64,000 nt of DNA from assembly GCF_047511655.1 (NCBI RefSeq), contig NC_133390.1, positions 157,415,583-157,479,582 on the forward strand. The letters are read 5' to 3'. The notes under the pieces were generated by a model. That model worked only from the letters and a program-made list of their open reading frames with translations. It had not been told where the DNA came from and searched no databases. The stretch is from Castor canadensis (Eukaryota > Chordata > Mammalia > Rodentia > Castoridae). This document shows, piece after piece, positions 13,648 to 21,610 of this stretch (its first letter is position 1; each line of letters opens with the position of its first letter). The position numbers were made by a program, and so were the translations under genes.

Positions 13648-14302
13648 CGTGCTGCAGAAGCGAGCACTTAAATTCACTTTTTGCATATATTCCCAAATTT
13701 CTGGGCTTGCTCTACCTGTTTTCAGCTAGCAACACAGTGATTTCCTTGGTATCACTTTAAAAAACTTGTGTTTAAAATCCAGTAGGAGAAAAGAATAAAG
13801 GAACAAACATGAGCTAGAGCCAGTCCAAGTAAGAGAACGCTTGGTGAGAGGTCAGGTGACAATGGCAAGTGCTCACTATATACTTCTTTGCTGGCTGTTT
13901 GACAATGCTCAGAATAAAATCTTGGTGGGGCTTGCTAGGACAAGTTCCCCACATTGCACTTAGTGAGTCTTGTTAAAATCTCAGCTTCCTGGGTTCCCAC
14001 GGTGACAGCCAGAAAGCTGCCTTTTATAAAACTTCTTGGAGCATGGTGGCTGGCTGGGTTTGGGAACAGCAGTTCTACACAATCTGCCCACTGCAGCAGA
14101 TGCCTCACCTGTGCCACAGGCCACCATGAGACATGGCTGTTCACACACAGCCCCTCTACCCTGATGAGTGAGTTCGGGAGTTCAGGGTCATGACCCCCCC
14201 TCCCTTGTAAAGGACAAAATCATCACACTCCACAATAACAGCCCTCTGGCTCTCCTCCTTCAATTCCAGGGCGCCCTCGTGCTCACCCCAGCCTCCGCCT
14301 AG
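294..14302 (+). CDS. BPIFB1: BPIFB1 (LPLUNC1), C-terminal 276 residues, 5' part outside window
   Basis: Secreted BPI-fold protein of airway and nasal mucus, known for binding bacterial lipopolysaccharide. Ten coding exons can be joined in one frame: 294-357, 2169-2254, 5728-5907, 6765-6818, 7177-7335, 9191-9258, 10405-10450, 11190-11253, 12049-12125 and 14270-14302. Every junction is GT-AG and every phase matches. The order of motifs follows human BPIFB1: LCPVIEEAF, then [32 protein letters not shown], and the end GALVLTPAS. Three N-glycosylation sequons are visible (NDS, NST, NKT), in keeping with a glycosylated secreted protein. By my recollection the human protein is 484 residues, so about 200 N-terminal residues including the signal peptide lie off the left edge. 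The C-terminus stops about ten residues earlier than human. No frame damage is seen, so the gene is probably functional. Confidence 0.93.
555..690 (+). repeat. MIR-like ancient SINE
   Basis: Shows the familiar MIR core: caaatcccagctctgtc, then a ctggcttcatgaccttg-like stretch, then cctcaatttccttatctgtg. Confidence 0.7.
761..1006. repeat. GGAA/GGGA purine simple repeat in BPIFB1 intron
   Basis: About 245 bases almost entirely of G and A on the plus strand, in irregular GGGA and GGAA units with a few interrupting T. It makes long spurious open frames of Glu/Gly on one strand and Pro/Ser/Leu on the other. Confidence 0.97.
2169..2254 (+). CDS. BPIFB1: BPIFB1 exon (PISLSPG strand)
   Basis: An 86-bp exon, acceptor cacatag, donor gtgagt. 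It encodes a beta-strand-rich stretch beginning [14 protein letters not shown]. The first two bases complete the Ala codon split across the preceding junction. Confidence 0.92.
2945..3067 (+). repeat. B1/Alu-like SINE with A-tail
   Basis: A diverged copy with ccaggaggccgaggcaggaa and gatcacttgagcccaacc, ending in a run of A, within the BPIFB1 intron before the 180-bp exon. Confidence 0.75.
3246..5294 (-). mobile_element. 5'-truncated L1 retrotransposon (ORF2 C-terminus plus 3' UTR)
   Basis: About 2.05 kb on the minus strand. Bases 3780-4880 encode the C-terminal 366 residues of L1 ORF2p, including the Cys-rich segment near [13 protein letters not shown] further ORF2 piece at 5034-5270 is in another frame, so the copy is broken. 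The 3' UTR (about 3300-3480 plus) is C-rich on the plus strand. A 15-bp target duplication GTCTTAGTCTATTTT flanks it at 3231-3245 and 5295-5309. It inserted into an older repeat in a BPIFB1 intron. It cannot move by itself, because most of ORF2 (endonuclease and reverse transcriptase core) and all of ORF1 are missing. Confidence 0.93.
5295..5660. repeat. Ancient interspersed repeat interrupted by the L1
   Basis: Contains stretches such as tattttgtattgctgcaaca, aagtttattcagctcacagt and catgacctaatcacctcctg, which I recognise from a repeat common in placental mammals but cannot name with certainty. Its first bases form the target site of the neighbouring L1. Confidence 0.6.
5728..5907 (+). CDS. 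BPIFB1: BPIFB1 exon (KVTKWF segment, two sequons)
   Basis: A 180-bp phase-0 exon of 60 codons. It contains KVTKWFNDS and TLNST, two N-glycosylation sequons, and the helical stretch ending LLVLLDFV. It starts about 70 bp after an old interspersed repeat. Confidence 0.94.
6765..6818 (+). CDS. BPIFB1: BPIFB1 54-bp exon
   Basis: An 18-codon phase-0 exon encoding [18 protein letters not shown], with a third sequon NKT at its end. Donor gtgagt. The same 54-bp size recurs in the neighbouring BPIFB5-like gene at 35885. Confidence 0.92.
7177..7335 (+). CDS. BPIFB1: BPIFB1 159-bp exon (FFTLGI)
   Basis: A 53-codon phase-0 exon from [13 protein letters not shown] to RPFFTLGI, covering the start of the C-terminal BPI-fold barrel. 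Acceptor ctccag, donor gtgagt. Confidence 0.94.
8189..8233. repeat. C-rich CACCCC tract
   Basis: About 45 bases of CCCCAC-type units in the BPIFB1 intron between 7335 and 9191. The minus strand is G-rich enough to form a G-quadruplex. Confidence 0.85.
9191..9258 (+). CDS. BPIFB1: BPIFB1 68-bp exon
   Basis: Encodes [20 protein letters not shown] followed by Asp-Ile and a split Ser codon. Acceptor ttgcag, donor gtaacg. The 68-bp length is conserved in the next gene at 38367. Confidence 0.92.
9841..10176 (+). repeat. Full dimeric SINE (B1-like plus tRNA/ID-like)
   Basis: Starts ggctgggcacagtgactcat, has a second related unit, and ends with the tRNA-like part gtagagtgcctgcctagcaa and gttcaaaccccagtactgcc. 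It is one of the more complete copies in the window. Confidence 0.85.
10405..10450 (+). CDS. BPIFB1: BPIFB1 46-bp exon
   Basis: Encodes [15 protein letters not shown] after completing the split Ser codon. Acceptor ttacag, donor gtaagt. Confidence 0.92.
11190..11253 (+). CDS. BPIFB1: BPIFB1 64-bp exon
   Basis: Encodes [20 protein letters not shown] and Asn, plus the first base of a Gly codon. Acceptor aacag, donor gtgcgt. It matches the human segment that ends LLPNQNG. Confidence 0.92.
12049..12125 (+). CDS. BPIFB1: BPIFB1 77-bp exon
   Basis: Encodes [20 protein letters not shown] followed by WSVTQ. The acceptor follows a T-rich tract ending ttttttcag; donor gtgagt. The human counterpart reads GKLRSGVPVSL at its start. 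Confidence 0.9.
13173..13390 (+). repeat. Dimeric SINE with A-rich tail
   Basis: Begins ggtcaggtgccagtggctca and ends with a tRNA-like part running into aaaaaaaaaaaaagaaagaa. Lies in the last BPIFB1 intron. Confidence 0.85.
13564..13667 (-). pseudogene. U6 snRNA retropseudogene
   Basis: The minus strand reads from GTGCTCGCTTCTGCAGCAC through ATTGGAACGATACAGAGAAG to GTGAAGCGTTCCACATT, a nearly full-length U6 snRNA with several substitutions (for example GCGCAGCCCC where U6 has GCAUGGCCCC). An A-tail (T run 13551-13563 on plus) follows. The 15-bp duplication TTAAATTCACTTTTT at 13541-13555 and 13668-13682 shows L1-type retroposition, so this is a processed copy and not a transcribed U6 gene. 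Confidence 0.94.
14270..14302 (+). CDS. BPIFB1: BPIFB1 terminal coding exon with stop
   Basis: Encodes [10 protein letters not shown] then TAG at 14300-14302. The human protein continues about ten residues past this point (LWKPSSPVSQ by recollection), so this copy has an earlier stop. Confidence 0.9.
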   Translation, partial: GALVLTPASA

Positions 14303-14440
14303 AACCCTGGCTCTTCTCTCTCCCAGTGATGACATGGAGGTGGCTGTCCCCGGCAGGTGGGGTCTCAGCTGGGAGTGTGGGAACCAGCTCTGTGGGTCAT
14401 CTCTCCCTGAATTAATAAACACATGCTTGTGGCTCTGCAG
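14303..14440 (+). terminator. BPIFB1: BPIFB1 3' UTR and poly(A) signal
   Basis: A 3' UTR of about 135 bases. AATAAA lies at 14414-14419, and cleavage is likely about 15-25 bases later. This fixes the 3' end of BPIFB1. Confidence 0.85.
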
Positions 14441-15459
14441 CCTGGAGTGTGGCTTTGTCCCAGTATAGGAGTCACTCTGCCATTAGCAGACTTGGGGACT
14501 GTACGCTAAGCCATGTTGAGGCACTCTGCACCAATCCGGGCAATGTCGGGGCTGTGTGGGGCTGTATTAGACCTGGGTGGCCTTGATGTCTCCCTGGGCC
14601 ACAAGATGAAGAAAGCCAGTGCCTGTCTCCATGTCAGCTTCACAACCATCTACAGTGATCTATGGTGGGATGGCCTTGGGTGGGGGGCACACATTTTGTT
14701 GATCTCTGAGCCACCTGGCTCTGGAGGCAGGTGAACTAGACTTTGAGCTCCAGCCTGGCCCCTAATGCCTCTTTGATCCTGGGATGCGGCTTTCCCTCTG
14801 TGGGCCCCAGTTTCCTTCTCTGTAAGAAGGGAAGAATCACAGGTCCCACCTTGGATGGCTGTGGTGAGGATTAAATGAGAGAGTAGATCCAGGCACAGTG
14901 CTGTCGTGGGTGGTGTCATGTCACTTGTCATCTGGCCTCAGGGGTGTTGGGCCTTCTCATTCAGACAGCACATGTGTCCCTGGCCTCTCTGAGGTCAGGA
15001 GGTAGCTGGTCAGGTACCAGGAGGTAGGGAACAGACAACATGGCCTTGTTCTCCAGACCTAGGGTCGGCCACCTAAAGCCTCAGTCCTGCAGGGCCCTCT
15101 AGGAAGAGAGAGGAAGGTGTTTGGGGACAGCCACCATTCAGTTTCAGAACACAATAGCAAGGGAGGTAGCCAGGGAAAGAGCATCTCCAATCTACAAGGA
15201 GAAGGGCCAGGCCAGGGAGGATCAGGACTGGACCCTTCATGGGGTGTTTGCATCGAGTCAGCCACGCCAGGGGCCGGGCCAGTGCCCAAGCCCCGGTGTG
15301 TCCCCATCTCCAGCTCTGTGGTCTGAGGACAGGGTCAGAATTGGCTTCCCACACTTCTCATCTATTACTTTTCTGGATCTTATGAAACTTGGGTTTGAAC
15401 TCCCACTCAATCTCCATCTTGTCTGGGGCGGGGCCTCTTTGGGCTCCTCAGTCTCGTAC
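14441..15459. other. Intergenic region after BPIFB1
   Basis: About 1 kb between the BPIFB1 poly(A) site and the ERV. It holds MIR-like fragments (around 14740-14900) and no convincing gene. Confidence 0.6.
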
Positions 15460-15815
15460 TATTGCGGGGCATTACGAGCTGAGATGGGAGACACTGAGGC
15501 AGATTAGCAGGAAGCAACGTTTATTGTGCCAGCACAGACCCAGCGGACTCATGTCCAAAGGCTGAGCCCCGAGAACAAAGGGGTCTCACCTTATATACCC
15601 TTGCAAGCAGGTTACAGAAGCAAAAAGCAAAGCTCAACCCACATATGGATGCATGTGACTTAATTGGCTATTTCATTTCCCCAGTGCTATATGACCTTCA
15701 TGTTTCAATTCTTTAAGTTTTATCTTTCTGCTTCGCCATCCCCTCCCACTGCCTCATCATCAGAACACGGTCTGTCTGTTTCTTTTCTGCCCCCCACCTC
15801 AGCTTTCCTGCTACA
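15460..15815 (-). repeat. ERV 3' LTR
   Basis: On the minus strand it starts TGTAGCAGGAAAG and ends near GCAATA, where the usual terminal CA is mutated. A TATA-like CCTTATATACC lies near 15591-15602, and AATAAA (plus TTTATT) near 15521. About 20 bp around 15705-15725 are absent from the other LTR. Confidence 0.9.
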
Positions 15816-15835
15816 TTATTCCCCCCTTTGATGCT
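15816..15835 (-). other. ERV polypurine tract
   Basis: The minus strand reads AAAGGGGGGAATAA directly before the 3' LTR, the standard plus-strand primer position for a retrovirus. Confidence 0.85.
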
Positions 15836-15921
15836 CGGACCCAACCAGGGTCAAAGAGCATCATCGTGATCTAGGAGTTTGTGTTTCCATAGCATCATTA
15901 CATGCACAGCCGTTTTCCTTT

Positions 15922-17970
15922 CTATAATGGCCTCCATAATAGTCTTGATAGACCATAGCACCAGGGGACCAGGCAGGGCAGTATTAAGCATGCTGTCAGG
16001 ATTGGGCCCATTGCCCCTATCAGAGTTTTGAATCCACCTAAGGCAGAAAACCACCCTCCAAACAGGTCATTGGGATCCCATCCTTTCCAAGTCTGGACGG
16101 GGACATGGGTGAGCTTTCTCATTCTGCCTGTGATCTCTTTTATGACCTTTCCTTCATCACCAATCTGTAAGCAGCAGTTGTTCAGGTTAAATTTTCCACA
16201 AAATCCTCCCTCAGAAGCCAGCAAATAGTCTAAAGCCAAGTGGTCCTGATAGATGGCATTGTGCATTTTTGTGTTTTGTTTTGCCAGCAAATTGAGGGTT
16301 CTTGCAGTTTCAACAACAGCCTGCAGCCGGATGATGTGGTTGAGCATTTATACAGGGGTGCGAGAGCCCCAGGACCCGTCTTCTGCCCAGGAGGCAGATG
16401 ATTTGTTCATCCTTCCAATTGCCAATTTGTAAGGCACCCTGTTTTGTCTATTTAATTTTTCTTTATATATGGGGACTCCCAGATTTTTACCTTGTCTGAG
16501 GGGAAGCAGGAAAAGGGATGATCTGATTGAGCCTAGCACATAAGACCCAGACCAGCTACTAGGTAGCACTGTATAAGCTTGCTTCCCACAGATCCAGTAT
16601 ATTCCTCTGGGTGCTTGCCAATCTATGTTTGAGGTAAGATTGTGCCAAGCTTTCCTGAAATTAGAGAAACTGGCCACTGGGTGGGGCTGGGGTTTTGTAT
16701 GGTTAGGTGCTCCCCATAATTGAGTCTCTTGGGCAGTATAATTGTAAAACTTTTGTCCTAAACAAGTTAAATCCCCCACTGAGGTGGAGAATTGGCCTTC
16801 TGGGCGGGAGACTCAATAATTTCCAATGATGGACGTTTTTAGGAGCCAGATGCCTTTCCTGTGTTTTGGGACAGCAGTCCCATTAAAAGGCTCCCGTGGG
16901 TCCAAATCCTTTGTTTCCCAAGGCCAGTGGTCCCCCATGTTGGTCCCCCCACAAGCATAACATGAAGTGACATTCAGTGTCTGGGATACAGACTCAGCCA
17001 GTGAGAGGAACCAGTTTTTAGCTTTAGCAGAGATGGAAAATTCACTCCTCATCTCCTCATAAAAGGAGTGAAAAAATGTGGAAGGAGGAACTCCCATGGG
17101 TAACAGTTACTACTTTGAGGTGCATCAGAGTCCCGGGGTCAAGGCCCTTTCCATCCATCCTTATGCCAATTACATGTCCCCGTGTGCAATCAGATGGCTT
17201 AAGTATAGTGAAATTTTACAGGATTACAGGTACCAGGAGTGCACTTTGGGGCAGCTGTCCCCTTGCGTGTTTTGTCCTTTCCCATGTGGCCCATGAAACA
17301 CAACTCCAGTAAGGGCAATAATAAGAACCCACATCATCACGTGGCCAAGAGCTGTCTCTCGTGCACATATACTTAGTATAGGCTCTCTCCCAAGTTAGGC
17401 CCCCACAGCCACAGCCACAGCTACACCCCCACATCCACCTGGTCTATGGCCGCACATGCATCAAAGAGCATTGACACTGGTCTATCAGGGCTAACCACCT
17501 GGGAGAAACTGACGAGCTTCCCATGGTTGCGGATGCTCTGGATCTCTAACCATTGCTCCTGGGGGCGGTAAGTGGGGTTGAAGCAGATATGCTGATTACC
17601 GTGGGAGCACACTAGATAGGTGGTATGGTTGTGAGTGCATGACCCAATGACAGAGCCTGAACAAGAATAGTAAATATGGAAAAGCAAAGTCCTAGTGACA
17701 ACATTTCCTGCCCAGGTAGTATGCATAATAGGTCACAGGAGGAGGGCTCTGGGACACAAGGGAGATCATGTCATTAACAAACACCCTGCCCAAAAGAGAT
17801 AGAAGAGAGCTAATAAATCCAATCCGCAGGAGCAGTTTCTGCCAAACCTATGGCAAAGACTAGGGTGAGAACTACAGCAGCAGATGCAGACAAAGGGTGA
17901 AAATACATTACAGTGCAATAACTGTGTGGAAAACCGTCCGTTTGTCCCGTTGGAGAGTTGACTCTTCAAG
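15922..17970 (-). pseudogene. Broken ERV env (surface plus transmembrane subunits)
   Basis: The transmembrane part (15922-16347) has a CX7CC-type cysteine motif at about 16171-16200, then a hydrophobic anchor around 15960-16040. The surface part continues upstream on the minus strand to about 17970, with many Cys residues and N-glycosylation sequons. The frame is closed by TAA at 16348-16350 and a stop at 16813-16815. The surface segments at 17216-17434 and 17421-17726 lie in different frames, so there are also frameshifts. The motif and layout resemble class I (gammaretrovirus-like) envelopes. No intact envelope can be made from this copy. Confidence 0.85.
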
Positions 17971-18644
17971 CTTCTGCTGTTCGTAGACTAGTCAGCTTCT
18001 GGGGCTGACTAGAGCAGGGCAGTCATCCTGCTGTTCTTGATCCCCTGTTGTTTTCTGGGAAGCAAAGTCCTGAGGAGGGAGCACACTAGGTTCTGGAGAG
18101 CGATCCTGCATGGTGAAGCTGATCAGGGATGCACTCCCACTCGAGAGAAGCTGGCTTGACTCGACTATAGCAATCTCCGCTACTTTAACTGTAGTGGGGA
18201 TAGACAAGACAACAACAAAAGGGCCCCTCTAGTGGGGTTTTAATAGCTGGACATTTTATTCTTTTACCCAGACAATGTCTTTTGTTTTTTTTCTGAGTAG
18301 AATTACCATGGCAACAATATACTATCTGTATAAATGTCCAAGAAAACATGTTGTTTTTTAAAAAAAAAAGTTAAAACCACCATCTTTAAGTACCGAATGA
18401 CATGTTTAGAGCCAGTAAAAATAGTTATTTTGTCTCTATTTAAGTAGAAGACTCTGTCTAAAAGATATGCATTTATATCTGGCTTTAATGCCAGATACCC
18501 ACACATGTATAAGAACCACTTTCTCAATCTTCTCGACCTTGGTTATTTTTGAGAGGTCGGCACCAATGACTCCATTTGAACTTTGATGGCATTCTCTCCT
18601 TGTCTCCAAACTGTTTGTCTCTGAGCAGTCTCTTCTGAAGATTT

Positions 18645-18734
18645 GTCTCCCATCCAAGTACTAACCAGGCCCAACCCTGCTTAGCTTCTGAGACCAGACA
18701 AGATTGGGCAGTTTAGGGTGGTATGGCCGTAGAC
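18645..18734 (-). pseudogene. 5S rRNA pseudogene, 3'-truncated
   Basis: The minus strand matches the first roughly 90 of 121 bases of 5S rRNA: GTCTACGGCCATACCACCCT, then GAAGCTAAGCAGGGT, then CTGGTTAGTACTTGGATGGG. Identity ends abruptly after GGGAGAC, inside the internal promoter's box C. It lies in the same orientation as the ERV around it. Confidence 0.92.
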
Positions 18735-20544
18735 TGAAGATGTTTCTTGATTGGCCATTTTTTTTCTTCATCATGAGGATTTGTTCTTTCCTGGATTTTG
18801 TTTGGTTGGTTGGTTTTGATCCCACATCAGAGGGGAAATAATGAGCAGATCAGGTGGGAGTCAGTGCCAACTAGACCCTTTTGGCCAAATTGAAGCAACA
18901 AAGAGGCTTAGAAGGAGTGGCCCTTAGGCAATGGGCTTTTAGACAAGGACAAAATAGAACAAAATCCAACAAAAGCAGATATCTAAAAAGTTAACCTGCT
19001 TGACACATAAGCACTTATTAGAGTCATTTTTTATGGACTTGATTGTAAATGCCCCAGAAGGATCAGAACTGTAATGACAAAAACTTAAGAGTCATGGTTG
19101 AAATTCTGATGGACAATTTAGCAACTAACAGAACAGTATATTAGTACCACTAACTTTTGTAACCGTGTTTATCTAAATTTTGTATTTTAGAAGGCTTGAT
19201 ATACTTGAAAAACATAAATATATTTAGTAAAGGAACCAGCAACAGCATCACAGCTCTATAGAGGTTATACATACACTTTAGTTTAGTTGTTCTTGAATAA
19301 AACCTTATATTTTTATCAGTTGTAGGGAGGGAAGAACAATTGTAGTAAATCCAAATAGCCCAGTCACAGATGCATATAGGGTACTGACTGTACTAGAATC
19401 ACCCAAGACAACAGTTGTTCAACCATGAGGTCATCTAGAAAGTTTTATATAAACTGTTAGAAAATAAGAGGCATGGAAGAGGTAGAGAGACAACTCAAAC
19501 ACCAGAACAGGGTTTATTGTTTAGGCAGGAGTCCTGTGGAGAGAGGCCCCATCTACAGAGCTAGAGCCCATTGTCGTACACAGGCTTGGGCTAGATAGAG
19601 GGGGCTGGTGGAAAAGTACCAGGAAGGTAACTAAGGGACACTGTTGCTGGACAACCCAGAAAGATAAGTTGCCCAACTGCCCTTGGCATCCATCCAGGGA
19701 AATAAAGGTTAACAATTGTCTCATTGTCAGTCTTTAGGGTTGAGTGGGGAGTTTCTAGTAAGCCATCTGCAAGGGGGAGGGGTCTAGTCCTAACATGGCT
19801 GGCCTCATTGTTAACCCCAACATAAACCAACTCTTAAATGAACATGACTCAGTTACCTTAGTAGTTAAAACCCCAGCAAAAATCACCAGAGAACACAGGT
19901 AAATATTTATGGGGACTGAGTATGGCCAGTTACATTAAAGGTTTTTGTAAGGTCAAAATTTAATGTACTGATTTTAAACTAAAACTTAATTTTCTTAAGC
20001 TCATAACAACAAGGCTATCTTAAAAATATTATTCTTTTTTTTACCTTTGACCAGTGTTATTTTCCTTTTTTTAAAGCAATTTATAGAAAACCCATTTGTT
20101 AATAGGCCCATGTATTATAAGAGAGAATTAAATCCCAGATTTTATTTATGACAGAATGAAACAGGCTAAGGTCATTTTTAACTACCCAAATTTTAAGATT
20201 TCTGTTGCAGATTATAGCCTCCCTTTTTTTTTGTTCCCCTCCACCCCACACACACACACTCTGGTCTAAGTCAGAGTGTTAACCCCTGAATGCCTGCATC
20301 CTAGTGAGACCTGATTGAAATAAGTTTGAAACCCTGTTTTCTTAAAAATAGCAGTAGAACAGAGTGATAATTTTTTACATTTACTTTATAATAAGAACCA
20401 TCCTCAAGATGTTTACATATTTAAATGTAAAAAGCTTAAGCAGTTTGTAACAGAGATCTTTAAAACAAACACCCTGGTTTTTTGTTACCTTGAATATCAC
20501 ATTAACCTTATAAGTGCAGCTTAAGAACCATTCTGAAGATGCTT

Positions 20545-20702
20545 ACACACACACACACACACACACACAAGTTTTATAAATTAAGCATACCAAGAAAAAA
20601 TGTCAACTTAAGCACACATAAAATGAGCTGGAATTCCAGGAGCAAATTAAATTTTGCCTAGAAATTAAACAAATTTACATACACACACACACACACACAC
20701 AC
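20545..20702. repeat. Two CA microsatellites inside the ERV
   Basis: (AC)n runs at 20545-20569 and 20679-20702, about 110 bp apart. Confidence 0.95.
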
Positions 20703-21229
20703 AATTAGAGTGCACTCTCAAAAACAAGAAGAAAAAAACTTTAAATTATACCCAGAGGGCTGTCTGGTGGAACGGTGGATGATGCATCTGTTCTCTTGGG
20801 AGTCTCCCTGCTTTGGAACTGAATTTTTTGTTATCCATCCCTTAACCTCAGTTGTGACTATTTCCCGGGAGAAGCTCAACCTCCCTAACCCTTGGAGGTG
20901 TCTTACACACCTTCATCTTGCTCCCGTAACCTGAGATACTGGGTTTCACCCTAAATAGGGTTATTAGAGCGTCTCTGGGAGGTGATCAGTCTCCCATTCT
21001 GCCTCCTGAGGCAGGTCTGAATTCAAACCCAGGTTCTTACCAGTCTGACGAGCGATGCTCCCCTCCCCTCACTGGTTCCTGCGCCTCAGTGGGTTCTGTT
21101 GTGCATCCGAGGCCCTCCCCCTGACTCGCTGGGAGGATGAATCACCCTCTGGATCAAGCTGTCTGTTGGCGCCTGATGGGATCTCCTCCTGGTGGTCTAG
21201 GCGATGCACCCTGGTGACAAGGTTGTTAA

Positions 21230-21274
21230 TAACTCACCATCTCTGCAATCCCAGATGAGCAAGCCCCCGAGTAA
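21230..21274 (-). other. ERV primer-binding site and leader
   Basis: Next to the 5' LTR the minus strand reads TTACTCGGGGGCTTGCTCAT then CTGGGATTG. It resembles the tRNA-Pro primer site (GGGGGCTCGTCCGGGAT) with a small insertion. GGTGAGTT, a splice-donor-like sequence, follows near 21232-21241. Confidence 0.6.
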
Positions 21275-21610
21275 TGTTGCAGGAGATTACCAGCTAAGAT
21301 AGGAGACACTGAGGCAGGTTAGCAGGAAGCAATGTTTATTGTGCCGGCACAGACCCAGCGGACTCGTGTCCAAAGGCTGAGCCCTGAGAACAAAGGGGTC
21401 TCATCTTATATACCTTTGAAAGCAGGTTACAGAAGCAAAAAGCAAAGCTCAACCCACATATGGCTGCATGTGACTTAATTGGCTATTTTATTTCCCCAGT
21501 GCTATGGGACCTTCATGTTTTATCTCTCTGCTTTGCCATCCCCTCCCCTTATCTTGTGGTCAGAACACAGTCTGTCTGTTTCTTTTCTGCCCTCCCCCTT
21601 TCCTTCTACA
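21275..21610 (-). repeat. ERV 5' LTR
   Basis: Runs TGTAGAAGGAAAG to CTGCAACA on the minus strand, so both TG and CA ends are intact. A TATA-like TTATATACC lies near 21407-21417 and AATAAA near 21333. Confidence 0.9.

Larger units (their letters stand above)
18250..21229. other. AT-rich internal ERV sequence of unclear origin
   Basis: About 3 kb where gag and pol should be. It is AT-rich and has no retroviral reading frames. It carries a 5S rRNA pseudogene, two CA microsatellites (20545-20569, 20679-20702) and a possible LTR-like patch around 19480-19860 with a TTTATT motif. It may be captured host DNA or nested insertions. Confidence 0.6.
15460..21610 (-). mobile_element. Endogenous retrovirus, gammaretrovirus-like, two LTRs
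   Basis: A minus-strand provirus of 6.15 kb flanked by the 4-bp duplication GTAC (15456-15459 and 21611-21614). LTRs are 15460-15815 (3' LTR) and 21275-21610 (5' LTR); by eye they differ at about 30 positions plus indels, so it is not recent. A polypurine tract lies next to the 3' LTR and a degraded, tRNA-Pro-like primer site next to the 5' LTR. Only env remains recognisable and it is broken. No gag or pol coding remains could be seen. The element is defective. Confidence 0.92.

Noticed and set aside
13564-13667. Functional U6 gene
   Set aside because: Substitutions, A-tail and target duplication mark it as a retropseudogene.
15922-16347. Possible domesticated (syncytin-like) envelope
   Set aside because: Stops at 16348 and 16813 plus frame changes upstream break the surface subunit; only the transmembrane part stays open.
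18645-18734. Functional 5S rRNA gene
   Set aside because: The last quarter is missing, including part of box C.
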